This document shows, piece after piece, positions 1 through 10,036 of a stretch of DNA of 64,000 bases. The stretch is from assembly GCA_027922465.2 (NCBI GenBank), contig BQMF02000068.1:310001-374000 (forward strand), written 5' to 3'. Numbering within the stretch: position 1 is the stretch's first letter; each line of letters opens with the position of its first letter. Source of the DNA: Turritopsis dohrnii (taxonomy: Eukaryota; Cnidaria; Hydrozoa; Anthoathecata; Oceaniidae). The position numbers were made by a program, and so were the translations under genes. Under the pieces are notes generated by a model. The model saw only the letters and a list, made by a program, of their open reading frames with translations, had not been told where the DNA came from and did no database searches.

Positions 1-3000
1 CACGTGATCGATGGTTTGATTGGTATACGGTAATAATGTTATAAAGCCTCACGTTTATTGGTTTTTTATTGGTCTTTTCAATAAACTCTTATTGCACTTT
101 ACCTCACGTTTGCTAAGTTTACTAAGTGTCTTTTTAATATTGTAATTTCCGTTTGTTGTTTTTTTTTTTGTTTTTTTTTGTAGGGAAGTCAAGCATCCAT
201 GAATTTGGTTGGTCAGCTCAAAACCTGGCCTATAGCTTTACATAAAATTGGACTTCATATTCGTGGTGGAAAGATCTTGCCAACACAAAAGCCAGCTAAT
301 AACACTTTTTTCAGGTAATGGAAGAAAATTTAGCGAAGTCAAACGTTCATAGTTTAAGCGAATTTCAGTCTCTTCTTTTAAAGTATGAGGGCCTGTTCTT
401 GGTATGCATAGAAGCGTTCACGATCATCATGAGTCTAGTTGATAGGATCATGGTAACTTTGGATCTACTGATGCTGACTGCTAAAAAGCATGTTATTTTT
501 TAGTCGTCAGAATCCAATGGGTTTAATCGTTGCTCTCAATGATCAAAATGCTGCCAGTGGAACATTGTTTTGGGATGATGGAGATAGCTTAGGTAATGTC
601 ATTATGAAATACGTGTATAGCAGTTGATTTTGGTTCTGTATCATAGCACTTATTGGTCATAGCATAAGCCGACTTGTAGAAAACGATAGGTGGAAGTGCT
701 TTTCGGTTTTTCGAATATTCATCAACTCAAAGTAAAGCTGCGTTTCCACTTAAGAAAAAATCAGTCGAAAAAGAAAATTTTTACTAGAAACACACGTACG
801 TCACGGGTTGCTATGGTAATTTTGTTTCGACTCGAAAACTTCAGCATGATCGAACAAGTTGAAAATTTTCAACTTTTTCTGTGTTTTTCGCTCGAAAAAT
901 CATAGAGAGCCACTCAAGTTGCTTTAAATAAGCTGACTTGCGCATTTTTTAAAGATCAGCATCAAAACAAGATGGCGACGGGTTAGAGATGAGTCGGTGT
1001 ATCTTAAAGTAGTTACGCACAAATCGCTCTTGAGCTGAAATATACTCCCGTCTTTAAGATGATTTTGTTATCTTTTGTGCTACATACTGCAACAACTTTT
1101 CACTGTTAGAAGGCGAAATAATTTGAAAAACTATTCATGGTCAAATAATTTCCTTCACCAACCGATGGAATTCCCTTTTCCAAGATCTTTCCGCAAAGAT
1201 TGTCCTAACCCAAAATCTTCTTTTTAAGCGTTTTTGTTTAAAAAAAATGATGTTTATCGCAGCCACATTTTGTTTACATTTAAAATTGAAGCTTTCTGAA
1301 AAGAAAAGAAGTAGTGGAGATAAAAAAAAGAAAATTTCGGCCGAAAAAATACTTTTCCGGATCGAAATTTTCTTTTTCGACTGACTTTTTCCTGAGTGGA
1401 AACGCAGCTTAACCTTTCGTAATTCTACAATATGCCTTTCTCGAATTTCTGTTTAAACAATGCATTTTTTTATTTTTTTTTTTTTTTATTTATTTCATTA
1501 TTTAAAGTCGAGTTTACAAGATAGCTTTAGAGCTAATAAAAATCGACTAACTACGTAAAATACAATAAAATGTACAATAGAAAAATACAATAAAATACAA
1601 TAATACAATAAAATGTTTATGGAAAATAAAATTATATATAACCCAGACCAACAATATAGGTTTTGCAGAGACGACATGGACAAGAAAAGTCATCAATTTT
1701 TTTCAGCATACGAATGAATGTATCGAGACTACTACATGCCTTTATGGAAGGAGCTAATACATTCCACAGTTGGGGACCTCGGTAGGAGACTCTTTCAAGA
1801 CCATAGTTTACGGTCCGAGGAAGCTCACTATGGAAGGCTCGGGGTTTGCGAATAGAGTATGGTACGCATCTGATAGCAAAAATATCTTTCATAAAAATTG
1901 GATTTTGACTATGTATTGTTTTAAACATCTCCTTCAATAAGATAATAATATTTTGCTCATGCATACCCCTCTGGCCCGTTAAATCACAAAGCTCTTTGTA
2001 GGATAAGTCTTCATCACATTCAATCAAAAGTCTCATGGCTCTTTCGTGAATATGAGAGATCCTATTATGAGATTGTCGAAGACAATACATCCAAAGTAAA
2101 GGGCAGTAATTAAACTGAGATTTTACGAACGCATTCAACAATCTCTGCAGTTTCCATTGGTTTAGATAAGGACTCAATCGAGCTAAAGCATTTAGCTTCC
2201 TACTAGCATTCCTACAAAGCTTGCGTATGTGTTCATCGAATCTCAGTTTGTTGTCAAATTCAATGCCAAGTATTTTAACTGTGTCAACGCTTTTTATCTT
2301 AGTTGAGCCTAGATTGATAGTAGTAGGAAGGTTGCTTTGAGGACCTAGTACCATGAAATAGCACTTTTCTGTATTTAAACAGAGAAAATTTTTCTGAAAC
2401 CACCATGTAACAACCTTCATTTCTTTGGTCAGTCTAAGCTTCACATTGTCAAGATTTTTGCCAGAACAATACATGGAATTATCATCGGCAAAATTGCAAA
2501 TGTCTAAATCAATAAATTCAAATAGATCGTTTAGAAATATATTAAATAACAGAGGTCCGAGAATTGAACCCTGTGGGACTCCAGCTAGGATATTTAAGAG
2601 GCTGCTAAAAAACGAACCAACTTTAACCCTTTGTTTCCTGTGAGATAGATAGCTAAAGATAAGCATCAAAGCTGATTCACCGAGACCATATTCTTTTAGT
2701 TTAGCTAATAGAAGGTCATGATTTATTGAATCAAAAGCTTTACTTAAATCCATAATAACCACTCCTACAATATTACCCTTGTCTAGACAACTGCGCCAAT
2801 TTTCGACCATTCTTAGAAGCGCATGTTGGGTACTAAACATCTTTCTAAAACCGCAAAGAAAGGGAGATAATTTTGGTTCGATGTATTGGGATAGCTGTCT
2901 AAACAATATTTTCTCAAATAATTTAGCAAATATTGGCAGAACACTTATTGGTCGATAATTACAGATTTTTGTCGCGTCATCTTTCTTGAATATTGGCGAA

Positions 3001-5874
3001 ACTTCTGCTACTTTTAAGACAGATGGAAAGTCAGATGATTGAATAGCAGCATTCATCAATGGTAGAATGTGCTCACTGTAATCGTTAACAAAAGCCTTCA
3101 ATACTCGAATTGGAATATCGGTTGTTGGTGTAGCTTTCTTTACATCCAATTTTGATATCTCATCAACAAGTTCTTGTTTGGTAATTTGCGTGAATTCGAA
3201 TTTTTCGCATGAGTCATTTTCATGAGACTTTATTGCAACGATACTTGCGTGACCTTCGAATTGAAGTATTGCTTTCTTATGACAAGATGACTTATTCATG
3301 TTATAGAAGCCAAGATCATTGGTTATGTTTAGGTAGTAACTGTTGAAAAGGGTAGCCATCTCGACGCTTTCATGTACTATCTCATCTATTTCTACAATTA
3401 CGATTTTATCGCGAGACGAGCAGTCATTCGATAGGAAAGGTTTCATCGATTTCCAAAAACTTTTACCATTGGTAACATCGTTTATCTTGATTCTATTAAA
3501 ATAATCAAACTTTGCCTTTCTGACTAAAGTGACACATTTGTTCCGCTGTTTCTTATACATAATGAAGTTCTCCTCTGAAGGACTGCTATTGTATTTGTTT
3601 CGGAGTTTCGACCGGTGCATGATCTCTTTGCGTATTTCTTTGGTAACAAAAGGATTGTGATTTGCTCGTAGATGTTTCTTTTTGAGCGGTAAATGCTTCT
3701 CTAAGATTTCAGAAGATATCTTTTGTAGGTCCGCAAAACTTGCAGCATCTTTTAAACTCCTATTCAAGTCAAGGCGATATAACTCTTGATTGAAATTCTT
3801 GAAGTTTCGGTAAGTGATGGTTTTACTTTCCGACTTAATGAAGTTTGATTTCAGAACGGTTAAAACCATGCTGTGGTAATCTGATATTCCAGTTTCGACT
3901 GTACTTGTATGCTGAAAGTGGTTCTTACGATTTGTCAGGATCAGATCGATACAAGTTGGATTCACCACAGATTTGAAACAAGTAGGCGCTGAATTGAGGA
4001 CCGTTAAGTCATAACCTGACATGAAAGATTTCAGACTTTCATTTGATGGTACCATGTTAAAGTCCCCGATAACCATTACATTTCCAATCGTTTGGTAGTA
4101 GTGATCTAAGAGTCTGCCAAGATGATTAAGAAAGTAATTTTCTTCTTGAGATGGCGGGCGATAGATGTATATAAGTAACCATTTGACTTTGTTTATGTTG
4201 AGCTGTGATACAATTACTTCAATATCACTCGGTGTGGTAAAGTCACTCAGGTGTTTTGAAGGAATATTTTCGTTTACATACAAAATTATCCCGCCACCTG
4301 TGGAGGTTCTGTCACGTCGATATGGTAACCTGTATCCGGGCAGCATTGTGGCTGAGTTGTCGTGTCTAACCTCACTTTTAATATTTAAACTGCTTCTAAC
4401 TATCGGAATGGGAATTGGAAATAATAGAGACTATTATTAAGTTATAAAGTAATGAAATCAGTGGAACAATGAATCGCATGAAAACCAGGTTAGATATGAA
4501 ACTCAGTCACAGTTTAGAGTTTAAACAGAAATCTTGGAAAAGTCTATTTCCATCTTAATTCGAAGACAAAGTGTGCACTTCTACACGATTGCAAGATTTG
4601 TAAAAAAAATTGCGAAAAAAAAGGCCTATTTTGATTATGCCGTGTCATTATTTCACTGCCAAAGTTAAGCAATTCGAATAACATTTTGATAATTTTATTA
4701 ATTTCAGATTCGATCAGTGGTACGAAGTTTCTCCTGCTGCACTTTAATGCTACAAAGGTTTGTTGATGATATTGTCTTATTTGAATGACGCTAATTTGAT
4801 CATAGATCAGTCATCCTTAAGTATTTCAAAAGGAATACCCAATATGTCGTGATAAATGGAATAGTTCTGCAGCAAAGTTAAACTACTTACATATAAGGTC
4901 ATGTTTGATTGACAATGACTGAAAAATTACTAGCATCATTTGTAGCTAGTTATGTTTCAATCTTTAGAGTGGTTTGAACATTGATGTAGAGAGCAACGGT
5001 TATCGCGATGCTGACAACCTCTTCTTTGAAGAAATCACCATTTTGGGTTTATCAAAGAAGGAAATAACTGGTATTACCATTGATGGAAAATCCCATGTTA
5101 ATGACAGTTCAGTGGAAGGAAAGGTACAGTAAAAATAATATTCCGTGATAATGATATACGATGAAGTCTGATAACTACACACACAATATTTGGGCCATGC
5201 ACTTAGGTTTTCACCGAGCCGATGTTTTTAAGTGATCTCCGTGAGAGTTTAATATAACTGTCGAATGGGTGCAATATGGACATTCTTAAGCGGTATATGA
5301 CAGTCAGAACCTTCAGTTTGGTTTTATCAGTTTTTTCATCGTTCGAATGGGATATATTGATTCCCTCGATATTCATTGTGGTCTTGATGGTCCTTTCTTA
5401 AAAAAAGCTTAATGTAAATCAAAGGTCAAGTTGCTTGACTGAGATTGAAGTCATAAAAATTAAGGAGAAGGACATTAAAAGATGATTAGAATATAAGGAA
5501 ATCATCAATTTAAAAGACTCCCAAATAAAACAGACACCAAAGAAGTAATACGTTCTTCTTTTACTGTTGATTAAGGAGAAGACTGTTGTTTTGTTTTGTT
5601 GGGTTTTTTTTTGGATCATTCAATTAATTTGCAAGATTAATTTAAATGACAATCAACAATTTGTGTAATTTGATATTAATAATTCTATGATTTTAACTTT
5701 CCAAGTGTCATTTTCAATCAGGTGGTGCTAAAGGAATTGAAGCTACAAATCACATCACCGCATAATATCACGTGGCATATAAAAGAAGTGAAAAATAATT
5801 CAGTGAAGAATTCTTACTCGTTCGTTTTGATGGTCCACCTGTTGATTGTTGGGATTATCAGTCATTGGATGTGA
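1..5874 (+). CDS. GH31 alpha-glucosidase (lysosomal alpha-glucosidase / maltase-like), 3' exons of copy 1; 5' part outside window
   Basis: Family 31 glycoside hydrolases remove alpha-linked glucose from the non-reducing end of maltose or glycogen-type substrates, in lysosomes or at the cell surface. Six exons are supported by reading frame and GT-AG sites: e0 1-29 (partial), e1 184-314, e2 504-592, e3 4708-4757, e4 4968-5123, e5 5722-5874 (TGA). Phases agree throughout. Family landmarks are 'RWFDWYT' (e0), 'HIRGGKILPTQKPA' (e1), 'SRQNPMGLIVAL' and 'LFWDDGDSL' (e2), which match the C-terminal beta-sandwich part of lysosomal alpha-glucosidase. The catalytic barrel would be encoded to the left of the window. 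The e2-e3 intron is large because it holds a MITE and a LINE. The last exon ends in a hydrophobic stretch with almost no tail, so the product may be GPI-anchored or membrane-tethered rather than soluble. This is the only copy in the window that can belong to a complete gene. Family is confident; exact substrate is unknown. Confidence 0.88.
736..1409. mobile_element. PIF/Harbinger-like MITE (TIR AGCTGCGTTTCCACT, TSD TAA), copy 1 intron
   Basis: The two ends form an inverted repeat of about 45 bp, starting AGCTGCGTTTCCACT on the left and ending AGTGGAAACGCAGCT on the right. It is flanked by TAA on both sides (733-735 and 1410-1412). A 3-bp TWA target duplication is typical of PIF/Harbinger elements. 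No transposase is encoded; a 71-codon open frame inside is chance. The same element sits at the equivalent place in GH31 copy 2, so it inserted before that duplication. Confidence 0.75.
1462..4347 (-). mobile_element. 5'-truncated non-LTR retrotransposon (LINE, Jockey/CR1/L2-type) inserted in the GH31 intron
   Basis: The element lies on the minus strand. Its 3' tail is the T-rich stretch at about 1467-1497, and its truncated 5' end abuts 4342. The 5-bp duplication GCATT occurs at 1462-1466 and 4343-4347. The paralogous intron in GH31 copy 2 (around 11535) has a single GCATT and no insert, so it serves as an empty site. Only the end of the endonuclease domain, the reverse transcriptase and a 3' UTR of about 165 bp remain. 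ORF1 and the start of ORF2 are missing. The uninterrupted reading frame and near-identical flanks indicate a recent insertion. Confidence 0.9.
1632..4346 (-). CDS. LINE ORF2 fragment: apurinic-type endonuclease (partial) and reverse transcriptase
   Basis: A 904-codon open frame without stops. Residues about 1-165 are the C-terminal half of an exonuclease-endonuclease-phosphatase domain, with 'TGGGIILYVNE', 'VIGDFNM', 'IDLILTNR' and 'GISDYHSMV'. The usual final SDH appears as SDY. Reverse transcriptase follows from about 460 to 720, with 'NYRPISVLP', 'MDLSKAFDSINHDLL', 'GVPQGSILGPLLFNIFLNDL' and the catalytic 'FADD' near residue 618. The apparent ATG is an accident: it is formed by the target-site GCATT at the truncation point, so this is not a native start. 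The protein would copy the element's RNA at a nicked target, but this copy lacks ORF1, its promoter and part of the endonuclease, so it is probably not mobile by itself. Confidence 0.9.
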   Translation of the reverse strand: MLPGYRLPYRRDRTSTGGGIILYVNENIPSKHLSDFTTPSDIEVIVSQLNINKVKWLLIYIYRPPSQEENYFLNHLGRLLDHYYQTIGNVMVIGDFNMVPSNESLKSFMSGYDLTVLNSAPTCFKSVVNPTCIDLILTNRKNHFQHTSTVETGISDYHSMVLTVLKSNFIKSESKTITYRNFKNFNQELYRLDLNRSLKDAASFADLQKISSEILEKHLPLKKKHLRANHNPFVTKEIRKEIMHRSKLRNKYNSSPSEENFIMYKKQRNKCVTLVRKAKFDYFNRIKINDVTNGKSFWKSMKPFLSNDCSSRDKIVIVEIDEIVHESVEMATLFNSYYLNITNDLGFYNMNKSSCHKKAILQFEGHASIVAIKSHENDSCEKFEFTQITKQELVDEISKLDVKKATPTTDIPIRVLKAFVNDYSEHILPLMNAAIQSSDFPSVLKVAEVSPIFKKDDATKICNYRPISVLPIFAKLFEKILFRQLSQYIEPKLSPFLCGFRKMFSTQHALLRMVENWRSCLDKGNIVGVVIMDLSKAFDSINHDLLLAKLKEYGLGESALMLIFSYLSHRKQRVKVGSFFSSLLNILAGVPQGSILGPLLFNIFLNDLFEFIDLDICNFADDNSMYCSGKNLDNVKLRLTKEMKVVTWWFQKNFLCLNTEKCYFMVLGPQSNLPTTINLGSTKIKSVDTVKILGIEFDNKLRFDEHIRKLCRNASRKLNALARLSPYLNQWKLQRLLNAFVKSQFNYCPLLWMYCLRQSHNRISHIHERAMRLLIECDEDLSYKELCDLTGQRGMHEQNIIILLKEMFKTIHSQNPIFMKDIFAIRCVPYSIRKPRAFHSELPRTVNYGLERVSYRGPQLWNVLAPSIKACSSLDTFIRMLKKIDDFSCPCRLCKTYIVGLGYI

Positions 5875-7979
5875 ATTAGTGATGGTTGTTAGCATTTCCT
5901 TTTCTCTTTACCAGTTCTTTTTTATATACAAGACATTCTTTCATACAAAAAATTTTAGAAACCCCAAATTTGCACGTCGTTATATTCAGAAATGAGATAG
6001 GCCTTATTCTGAATATTGTTGGATATATGGCTGATATAAGTTCTCTGGTAAATTGCCGATAATGTTTTGACACCGTGTTAACGAATTCGTTGAAAAACCG
6101 CTGCGAATGAGTATATTTCTATGAAAATATACACATGATTTCAATAAAAACGCTCTTCATCGTAGTGGTTTTTGACGATTTTGTTGCTGACGCTGAGTAT
6201 AATAATTGAATTGGCCGTTCCCGGAATGCTATTATCTCCTTGACCAAATAATACATCTACCACGATGCAATGATTGGAAATCATTAAAATTGTTTTCGCT
6301 CGATAATAAATGGGTTTCTGATACTCTTTCAGCTATTTAGACGATGCTATATTTTCGCATTGTGGTAGTGATATTATGTGGTAAGGAGACATTATTGTCC
6401 GGAAAACAGCAAATAGACATTTTCTCGAGTTTCAGTTTAAACAAGATGCTTCAGCCGAATCAACATTACTGACCCGACTTTGAAAATATTAGTGTTGATG
6501 GTCTGAAATCCTCTTGTAAATTTTTCTTGATGAAGATAGCATGAAACATATATATGTAGGGTGTTTTTTTTATTTTTATACTGGAGAGAGATGAAGTTGT
6601 AAATATATAATTAGAAAATAAATTACAGATTGTACTTTCTTACTGATTGAAAATTATTTTTAAAAATTAGAGCTTTTTTTTACTAAGGAGTAACAACCTT
6701 TCAATTTTCGGCATTTGTTAATCTTGTAAGAAACTGATTTGAGATTAATGTATTGATTTAAAGGCAATTTATTATAAAAATTGAAATCAGAAATAAATGA
6801 AGAATGAAGTGAAGAGTGTGACTTATTCTTCCCATTTCATATCATGTTCTTGATTTAAATGTTTCATCTACGCCCGCTTAAGTTGTCGTTTTCAACAAAT
6901 TCAAACTTTCCCTAGCACCCTTTACATCCAGTCCGCCAAGGCAAATTATGTGTCTGGTTCATATAAAAATGAAAAGGATATTTTTCGATTGGGGGAATCT
7001 TTGAAGGGTTTTAAAACAAGGCGTTTAAGCAATTGGGGAAACCTCTTTTGACTGTTAAGGTACTTTCTTAGTGGGTAGCTGTGGAACTTCGAGATGCCAT
7101 GGAAATGAGACCTGAACACCGTACCATTGCTCCGAAAGAATAAAGAAGTACGGTAAATGACGAAAAACCTCTGGTCACCATAAAAGTATTACACCATTGC
7201 CTTTCTTCCTCATTGATGTCACAACAATAAGAGCACGTACATCAATTTTGATAAGGAAGATTTGGGTATTTTCAATTACCCTCCAAAGCTTTATAGATAT
7301 GGAAACATACATATTGTTTTGATAAACCGAATCACTTGAACAATTTTTTCATACAGGCTATACAGTCTACTAAAGTTTTATTGTGAACTGGAACGGCTAT
7401 TAAAGTTTAACTGTGCGTTTATGAGAGCAGTTATCCCGTGTTAACTTTTACAACCCCGGAAAACTATATACAACCTAGTCAATCCCGAGCAGGGTTTTCC
7501 AAAAAATCAAATAACATGCCATTATTAGTGAGTAAGCGCATGCACATTTACGTTAATTTGAAAGATCATTTTTTGCCACCAACAACACCGATTATTCCAC
7601 TTGTTGACTCGCTTCGATAAAAAAATCCCATAATCAACCCCCTTAACCGTGATTTTCTTATGTGATTTGTTGCAAATAACACAGCGGGCCTGACTGATCT
7701 TGCCTGCTTTAGCAAGCTATATTTGTCGCTAAACAAACAAAGTTTACTGATAACATAGAAATAAGATGTTTTGTATTGCTACGCTTGCATAACTCTTTTC
7801 TTTGATTCCTTGTTTTATGAACAATAAAACAACGCGTACTTCTTAGAAGAGCAATCAAATCATTATTCCATTCATCAAGTTGTAAAATGCCGCGTATTAT
7901 CAATAATCACATTCAAAAAAGACATCATAACATTAAAATAGTTTGTGTGTTTATTTTTTGTTTGTTGTGAAGCTTCAAA
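5875..7979. other. GH31 copy 1 3' UTR and spacer; no gene seen
   Basis: A polyadenylation signal AATAAA is at 6143-6148, about 270 bp after the stop codon. The rest is AT-rich DNA with no supported coding region. Most of it, to about 7626, is nearly identical to 13075-14837, 16232-17994 and 19389-21151. Short open frames here shift or change between the copies and are not protein-coding. Confidence 0.7.
6143..6148 (+). promoter_or_regulatory. Polyadenylation signal AATAAA of GH31 copy 1
   Basis: A canonical AATAAA downstream of the e5 stop codon. It is conserved at 13343, 16500 and 19657 in the other copies. Confidence 0.55.
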
Positions 7980-9029
7980 ATGTTTAACTATCCTTTAACG
8001 TTTCAAAGCGAAGAAGAACATATTAAACACATTCAGGAACATAGTTTCTTCTACAAGAAGTATTTAAGAGAAGATGCTGGTAAAATCAACCAAGAAATTC
8101 CTGTTGTTCCAAAGAAACGAGCGCTCGAAGATGAAGATGTTCAAGAAAATTTGAGCACACAGGAATTGTGTGCGAAAATAAAGAAACTTGAAGAAGAAAA
8201 TATAGAAACGAAAAAAGAAAAGGACGATTTGAAGAAAGAAAATATAGAGAAAGATACTCAAATCAAAGAACAAAAGAAAATAACTCAAGCAGCAAATCGT
8301 CTTATTCAAAGGACTTTTGCAAACTCAAATGTTCCTCAACCTTCAAAAGGAAACACTTTTGAAGAACAAATTCGATATGCCATCAAAAGTTGTCCAGCTT
8401 TGGAAGATTTCGTAATTGATCCATCCAGTGGTCCAAAAAAATGTGATATTCGACTCACATTTGAGGGCAAAACTGCAGCTATTGAAGCTAAAAATTGGAC
8501 AAAAGTTATCAGTAAAACAGAAATGGACAAATTTGACCGTGATAGGGCACAGTTTTTCACATCAATTTTTTGGAGCAAGGAATCCGCTATCCAAGAGAAG
8601 GTAACAAAAGAGGGTGATTTTTGCTTAAAAGATGATGTGCTGTATCTTTGGGAAAGTGATGTTGAAGTAGGAGTTAGATTGGTTGCCATTTTTATTCGTA
8701 CACGTTTAAACATTATCAGTCAAGGTAAAAATGATGCAAACGTTGACTTGATCAAGAAGATGTTTGACATGATGTTGAATCATTACAAAAGCTTTCGCAA
8801 GATTAAAGAGCAAGTGAGAGAGTTCGATAAAATAATATTGAATGATTTCCAAATAATTAACGATCTGTTGAAAAAAACTAAACTAAAAGTAACCGAAGAA
8901 ACGCCGCCTCTTAAAGGTCATTTGTACTTAGCCCCCACTAGTGAAATCAAAAATGGCAGACCAAGTTACTACTATCAAGAGGCAACGAAAAATAAAACTA
9001 TACCGGTTACGTGGCGTAAGAGTCAGTAA
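7980..9029 (+). CDS. Coiled-coil PD-(D/E)XK nuclease-like protein, paralog 1
   Basis: Intronless, 349 residues, with ATG at 7980. The layout is an N-terminal block with 'EEEHIKHIQEHSFFY' (about 11-25), an NLS-like 'PKKR' (about 45-48), a charged coiled coil (about 60-105), then a restriction-endonuclease-like core. In the core, E128 ('NTFEEQ'), D156 ('KCDIRL') and E169-A-K171 ('IEAKNW') fit the PD-(D/E)XK pattern, followed by 'KFDRDR' (184-189) and a helical C-terminal part. The order of coiled coil, glutamate helix, D...ExK and basic strand recalls the prokaryotic DUF2130 coiled-coil nuclease-like family, but that is an architectural analogy and not a demonstrated homology. Function is unknown; DNA cleavage in the nucleus is an inference. 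The gene sits between GH31 copies 1 and 2 and was copied with the cluster (second copy at 21577). Confidence 0.7.
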   Translation: MFNYPLTFQSEEEHIKHIQEHSFFYKKYLREDAGKINQEIPVVPKKRALEDEDVQENLSTQELCAKIKKLEEENIETKKEKDDLKKENIEKDTQIKEQKKITQAANRLIQRTFANSNVPQPSKGNTFEEQIRYAIKSCPALEDFVIDPSSGPKKCDIRLTFEGKTAAIEAKNWTKVISKTEMDKFDRDRAQFFTSIFWSKESAIQEKVTKEGDFCLKDDVLYLWESDVEVGVRLVAIFIRTRLNIISQGKNDANVDLIKKMFDMMLNHYKSFRKIKEQVREFDKIILNDFQIINDLLKKTKLKVTEETPPLKGHLYLAPTSEIKNGRPSYYYQEATKNKTIPVTWRKSQ

Positions 9030-10036
9030 AGTCTGGCATTTATTTTGCAGATGTCATATACTTTTCTCATGATTATGTACTCTTTGGTGCCTAATAGACG
9101 TCCCCAAAAATCCAACGGAGAAAAAAGTTTATTATTACATTTCTAGATTGTTATGTAGCAACTATGTTCTTTGGTTCTTTCAAACGAAATTTGTGTACTT
9201 AATCCCATTCATTTTCATTTTTGAGATTCTCGAGAACATGTAAATACCAAAAACATCGGAGGACTTTATATTCACCCGGTTATCTTCTGTTTTGTATTCT
9301 TTTGGGAAAGAAATTTTTGTCTACACCCTCTGGCTATTAGGTTTTTAAGAATTTTTCCAACCCCCTCCTTCTGTTAGGCACCAGAGAGAAACGGCTATAC
9401 ATTAAACGTTATTTCGATGTTAGTGTCAATCAGTAATTTATTTACAGGTGGTTTTTTTTATAAGAAACTCGTTTTATAGAAGCTGATGGACGGCGTTGAA
9501 ATTATATTATTTGAATTTAGATAAAATGCAGTTTTTCAATCTTTCACTTTATACTTATCTATTTTAAAGAAATTATTGACTTTACCTTGGATTGTAGTTG
9601 TTAATATTGACTTTACCTTGGGTTGTAGTTGTTCGTTCTGGTTGGAGAGAGGCTGTGCTGAAGAGATAATGTTGCTTATTTAAGGATGACCTGAAGAAAA
9701 ATAAACTCTGCCGTCACTGTGTAGGGAATTGAGAAGCCCCCAGAAAACTGACGTACAAAAGTATAATTTTCAAAAATAATACTTTTTAAAATAGTGATAT
9801 ACTTCTCTCTCTCTCTAGTCGGCAACATAAGTTTCAAAATGTTTGGTAAGTGCTCTGATTTTGGGCTGATTGTCGAAATAAAGTACTCTTATACCTGCAC
9901 TTGGGGCAGTCATCCAGAGTTGATCGAAGTTATGAGTAATATTTCAGACAAAGATGAGGAAGTAATTATGTTAATCGACGTAACTTTAACTGCTTTGACA
10001 ATCAAAATAATAACATAAAAAACATTATTATTGTAG
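9030..10036. other. Spacer between nuclease paralog 1 and GH31 copy 2
   Basis: No supported gene. The part from about 9536 to 10022 is a diverged copy of 23515-23937, which also follows a nuclease-like gene. The similarity stops abruptly at about 10022, just before the splice acceptor of exon e0 of GH31 copy 2, marking a duplication junction. A small exon-like piece with AG and GTAAGT borders at about 9820-9845 is seen in both copies but cannot be tied to any protein. Confidence 0.55.

Noticed and set aside
690..905. 71-codon open frame repeated identically at 10764-10979
   Set aside because: It spans the left end of a MITE; identity only reflects recent duplication, and no protein features are present.
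9794..10018. 74-codon open frame with possible small exon in the spacer
   Set aside because: Its paralog at 23730-23937 does not keep the frame, and the segment does not match any GH31 exon expected before e0.
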